NCBI RefSeq assembly: GCF_003855395.1
Contig: NZ_CP034015.1
Coordinates: 1-64,000, forward strand
Source of the DNA: Shewanella livingstonensis
GTDB lineage: Bacteria; Pseudomonadota; Gammaproteobacteria; Enterobacterales; Shewanellaceae
Length of the DNA stretch: 64,000 nucleotides
Direction: 5' to 3'
In this document: piece by piece, positions 61,397-64,000 of the stretch
Numbering within the stretch: position 1 is the stretch's first letter
How the letters are laid out: each line of letters begins with the position of its first letter
Position numbers and translations under genes: made by a program
The notes under the pieces: model-generated
Told to the model about the DNA's origin: nothing
The model's input: the letters and a program-made list of their open reading frames with translations, nothing else
Databases searched by the model: none

Positions 61397-61827
61397 TGGT
61401 TAATAATATTAAACATCGTTTGATGATACTGAGCGTGCTGTTATTACTGTCTACTGGTTGCGCAAATCAACCTACCAGCCTTTATCAACAGCTAGGCGAA
61501 AATGAAGGGATCAGTAAGATTACCGATAATTTTCTCGTCAATTTATCTCAAGACCAACGCATTTTGCATCACTTTGAACAAACTGATATTGATATTTTTC
61601 GTCAACGGCTTATTGAGCATTTATGTGTGGTCAGCGGTGGTGAGTGTATTTATCAAGGTGCATCCATGTTCAATGCACATATTGGTTTGCACATTAGCCA
61701 GGCGGACTTTGATGCCGTTGTGAGTCATTTGATTGAAGCATTAAAACAACAGCATATTCCTTTAGCAACACGTAATGCATTACTTGCTAAGTTAGCACCA
61801 ATGTATCAAGACATTATCGAGCATTAG
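61396..61827 (+). CDS. Group 1 truncated hemoglobin lipoprotein
   Basis: A 143-residue protein with a lipoprotein signal (LLLLSTGC, Cys22) followed by a truncated hemoglobin domain: TSLYQQLGENEGISKITDNFLVNL, the E-helix region and the proximal heme histidine in FNAHIGLHISQADFDAVVSHL. Truncated hemoglobins bind oxygen or nitric oxide; most are cytoplasmic, so a membrane-anchored, exported form is notable. It overlaps the DUF3034 gene by one base (TAATG) and is the last gene of the operon. It could sense or scavenge oxygen or NO near the envelope and inform the Cache-GGDEF-EAL protein, which is inference. Confidence 0.85.
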   Translation: MVNNIKHRLMILSVLLLLSTGCANQPTSLYQQLGENEGISKITDNFLVNLSQDQRILHHFEQTDIDIFRQRLIEHLCVVSGGECIYQGASMFNAHIGLHISQADFDAVVSHLIEALKQQHIPLATRNALLAKLAPMYQDIIEH

Positions 61828-61861
61828 TTGCTGTGAAACCGTTTATACCGCTAATAATCGG

Positions 61862-63055
61862 TTAGTAAAACGGACTGGGATCAACATCGAGCGATCCAGG
61901 TGATACACCGCGCTCAATATGTAACTCCGATTTAACTAAATCAATCATAACGACTTCGGTGTAACGTTTATGCTTAATTGAATAAAAACACTTCACAATG
62001 GGATGCAACGCATCACGCCCTTTAGAGTCCCATACTATTCCCACACGTTGATCCGATAACTGCACGATGGAACCAACAGGATAAATGCCCACACAACGAA
62101 TAAACTCATATACCAGTTTTTGATCGAGATGAAATGGGGTCAAGCTGATGAGTATTTTAAATGCTGCAGCAGGGCTCATGGCTTCTTTGTAGCAACGGGC
62201 AGCGGTTAGTGCATCAAAAATATCAACAATACAACTCATACGTCCATGCTGGGGAAGTTGCTCGCCCTTTAAGCCGTTAGGATAGCCTTTACCATCAAGC
62301 TTTTCATGGTGCATTAAGCACACATCTTTACTGACTTGTGATAGTCCTTTTGTTTCGTTCATGATTTCCATTGCATAGTATTGATGCAATTTCATGTGTT
62401 CAAATTCTTCTGGCGTTAGCTTGCCAGGTTTGTGCAATATTTCGTTATCGACTTGAATTTTACCGATATCATGTAAAATCCCACCTACTGCCATCTGCTT
62501 TAACAGTTCACGATCAAGATTGAGGTGTTTGCCAAATGTCACCAGTAAAAAAGCAACATTAATAGAATGTTCGAGTAAATAAGCATCTTTGGTACGTAAA
62601 GCAGAGATACACTTAAACGCATCGGCATCGTCCATAACCGACTCAATCATTTTATCGGCGACATCTTCAAATTGATCCACATCGATGGCTTTACCACCGA
62701 AGGTTTCGGACATTACTTTTTGGATTAATCCTTTTGCTTCGGCAAGTAATTTTTTAGCTTGTAGCTGCTGAACATCTCGAGTTACCGTGGCTTTACGCAT
62801 CAGCGGACTACTAGCAGAGCTTGATCTCGGGGCTTTTTTTAAGCCACAATTATCTGACGACCTATCGACATCGACCCACACCAGTGCAATATTATTTTTC
62901 TTCAGTTTTGCGATTGCATCACGATGTTTGATTTGGCCAGGGTTACGAATGGCGACTTTATTGAGCTGATGATCTATCGCCGTAACAAACATGCCTAAAG
63001 CAAGTTTATCTGTGGGGATTTTGATGACGTTGCTTGATTCAACAGAATCATTCAT
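61862..63055 (-). CDS. HD-GYP domain cyclic di-GMP phosphodiesterase
   Basis: A 397-residue cytoplasmic protein: an N-terminal DUF3391 domain (IKIPTDKLALGMFVTAIDHQL) and a C-terminal HD-GYP domain with HDIGKIQVDN and HHEKLDGKGYPNGLKG, the metal-binding and GYP motifs. It should hydrolyse cyclic di-GMP to pGpG or GMP. ATG 63055 is chosen over an earlier frame start at 63097 because MNDSVESSNVIKIP is the normal beginning and GGAG lies 11 bases upstream. It is convergent with the hemoglobin operon and is the third cyclic-di-GMP gene in the window. A 12-bp tandem repeat lies about 50 bases before its start. Confidence 0.9.
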   Translation of the reverse strand: MNDSVESSNVIKIPTDKLALGMFVTAIDHQLNKVAIRNPGQIKHRDAIAKLKKNNIALVWVDVDRSSDNCGLKKAPRSSSASSPLMRKATVTRDVQQLQAKKLLAEAKGLIQKVMSETFGGKAIDVDQFEDVADKMIESVMDDADAFKCISALRTKDAYLLEHSINVAFLLVTFGKHLNLDRELLKQMAVGGILHDIGKIQVDNEILHKPGKLTPEEFEHMKLHQYYAMEIMNETKGLSQVSKDVCLMHHEKLDGKGYPNGLKGEQLPQHGRMSCIVDIFDALTAARCYKEAMSPAAAFKILISLTPFHLDQKLVYEFIRCVGIYPVGSIVQLSDQRVGIVWDSKGRDALHPIVKCFYSIKHKRYTEVVMIDLVKSELHIERGVSPGSLDVDPSPFY

Positions 63056-63440
63056 TGTACAAGTTACTCCAGGAGAGAAAACTAAAAGCGAGATCAAACT
63101 TACATATTTTTAACTATATTTTGAACTATATTTTGAACTATATTTTGAACTATTTTACTCAGTTCAGCTAATTTTTACTTCATATGACCATATTAATGTT
63201 GATTATGCTTTTAAAGCACCTGAACAATACATATAACCCCACCATTGCAACTTAGGAGGCTATAAGTTTAACAACGGAATTGAATCGCTAAATAATACCC
63301 CCGATACTTGTCGAATACAAAAATCACTAACGTAACTGACTATATTAGCAATTCAGATCACACGCTTTAACCTTGCCAATTGACACTGTTTCATCGGTTT
63401 ATTAACGTTAACCCTCATGCTGTTATACGAGAGGCGCAGA
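63056..63440. other. Divergent promoter region of the HD-GYP gene and menF
   Basis: About 385 AT-rich bases between divergent genes. Apart from the 12-bp tandem repeat on the HD-GYP side I see no clear operator or small gene. Confidence 0.4.
63107..63154. repeat. 12-bp tandem repeat, four copies
   Basis: Four head-to-tail copies of TTTTGAACTATA (first copy TTTTTAACTATA, last ending ATT) lie 52-99 bases before the HD-GYP start codon. The number of copies could change by slippage and alter promoter geometry. Confidence 0.85.
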
Positions 63441-64000
63441 TTGACAGGTCACTTTTTTTCATCACAATTTAGCGAATTAATCACTAAGATCGAACAACTG
63501 CGCAACATACCGATCTGTGATCCTATTGTGCAACTGTCTGTTAACGCTCCAGCACTGCCATTAATATCGTGGTTAAGTGCTCAAACATTATACCCCAAAG
63601 TTTATTGGCACGGCCGTGATAGAAACGAAGATGTCGCCGCCATAGGCTCATGCAAGACGTTTTATTTTGCTGACCAAATCGACGATAATGCTTTAGCACA
63701 AATTTATCAGCAACAGCGAAGCAAAACCAATCATCAAGATATTCGTTACTACGGCGGTTTAGCCTTCGATCGTACAGTAGAATGTTGGCCTGAATTTGGT
63801 CGTGCACACTTTATATTGCCCAGAATTGAATTACGCCGCAGTGGGAATCACGTTAGGGTATTAGTGAACCTTAATTTTGAAAATGGTGAAACTGAAGCCG
63901 AAATCCAAGCTGCACTTGATGCTATAAAAACAGTGCAAAAACCACGTCCCTTATCGCCGCCCAACAAACTCACATTAATGGGTCGGAGTGATTTACCTAA
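63441..64000 (+). CDS. menF: Isochorismate synthase MenF, N-terminal part (partial)
   Basis: The frame from TTG 63441 stays open to the window end (186 codons). The product (MTGHFFSSQFSELITKIEQL, YPKVYWHGRDRNEDVAAIGS, RYYGGLAFDRTVECWPEFGRAHFILPRIEL) matches the N-terminal half of menaquinone-specific isochorismate synthase, which converts chorismate to isochorismate as the first step of menaquinone synthesis. GAGG lies 6 bases before the TTG, which supports that start. Menaquinone is the electron carrier for Shewanella anaerobic respiration, including the periplasmic reductase inferred in this window. The catalytic C-terminal half is beyond the window. Confidence 0.88.
   Translation, partial: MTGHFFSSQFSELITKIEQLRNIPICDPIVQLSVNAPALPLISWLSAQTLYPKVYWHGRDRNEDVAAIGSCKTFYFADQIDDNALAQIYQQQRSKTNHQDIRYYGGLAFDRTVECWPEFGRAHFILPRIELRRSGNHVRVLVNLNFENGETEAEIQAALDAIKTVQKPRPLSPPNKLTLMGRSDLP

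Noticed and set aside
63107..63154. Repeat array as a CRISPR
   Set aside because: The units are 12 bp and directly adjacent with no spacers, and there are no cas genes.

Overview
The window looks like a chromosomal segment of a marine Shewanella or a close Alteromonadales relative. This is inferred from gene content, moderate-to-low GC, neighbour order (cox assembly genes; bioH-comF-nfuA; acnA; prlC; gor) and Shewanella-type respiratory proteins. No rRNA, tRNA, CRISPR array, intact prophage or intact insertion sequence was seen.

Layout. 1-4.2 kb: end of an aa3-type cytochrome c oxidase cluster (coxC end, DUF2909, SURF1, a CxxxC thioredoxin-like protein, heme A synthase, heme O synthase, Sco). 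4.3-12.4 kb: housekeeping genes (polysaccharide deacetylase, MATE exporter, FKBP, nfuA, comF, bioH, a glutamine-rich protein, an LTA-synthase-like membrane sulfatase). 12.8-17.2 kb: an envelope-modification locus (two-component system, dgkA, eptA) with a PmrA-box-like site before eptA. 17.3-23.6 kb: tex, greB, a DUF4937 protein, an IS3-type remnant, a diguanylate cyclase and a BLUF photoreceptor remnant. 24-31.8 kb: acnA, fumC, a periplasmic catalase-like protein, a GST, and a deletion scar that beheaded a divergent MFS/LysR pair. 31.9-39.9 kb: lipoprotein hydrolase, YozG/DUF2975 pair, prlC, envelope proteins, gor, a TetR regulator.

40-46 kb is the most distinctive part: a LysR regulator, a porin, the periplasmic DMSP lyase DddY, a small tetraheme cytochrome c and a Tat-exported fumarate-reductase-type flavoprotein. 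Together they suggest that DMSP is cleaved in the periplasm to DMS and acrylate, and that acrylate is then reduced as a terminal electron acceptor by a two-subunit (split) flavocytochrome. The two operons carry the same GGAAT-N2-ATTCC palindrome at the same distance from their start codons, so a shared regulator is likely.

46-64 kb: tandem COG4705 membrane proteins with a two-component system; a DUF3612 glyoxylate-type regulator divergent from a protein that appears to be the discontinuous alpha/beta domain of malate synthase G on its own; ccoG with a -24/-12 promoter and palindromic upstream sites next to a sigma-54 activator; a PqiA-like protein; a tightly coupled four-gene operon (cupredoxin-like protein, GGDEF/EAL sensor, DUF3034 protein, truncated-hemoglobin lipoprotein); an HD-GYP phosphodiesterase; and the start of menF.

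All family assignments were made by reading translated sequence against remembered family motifs; no database search was run.
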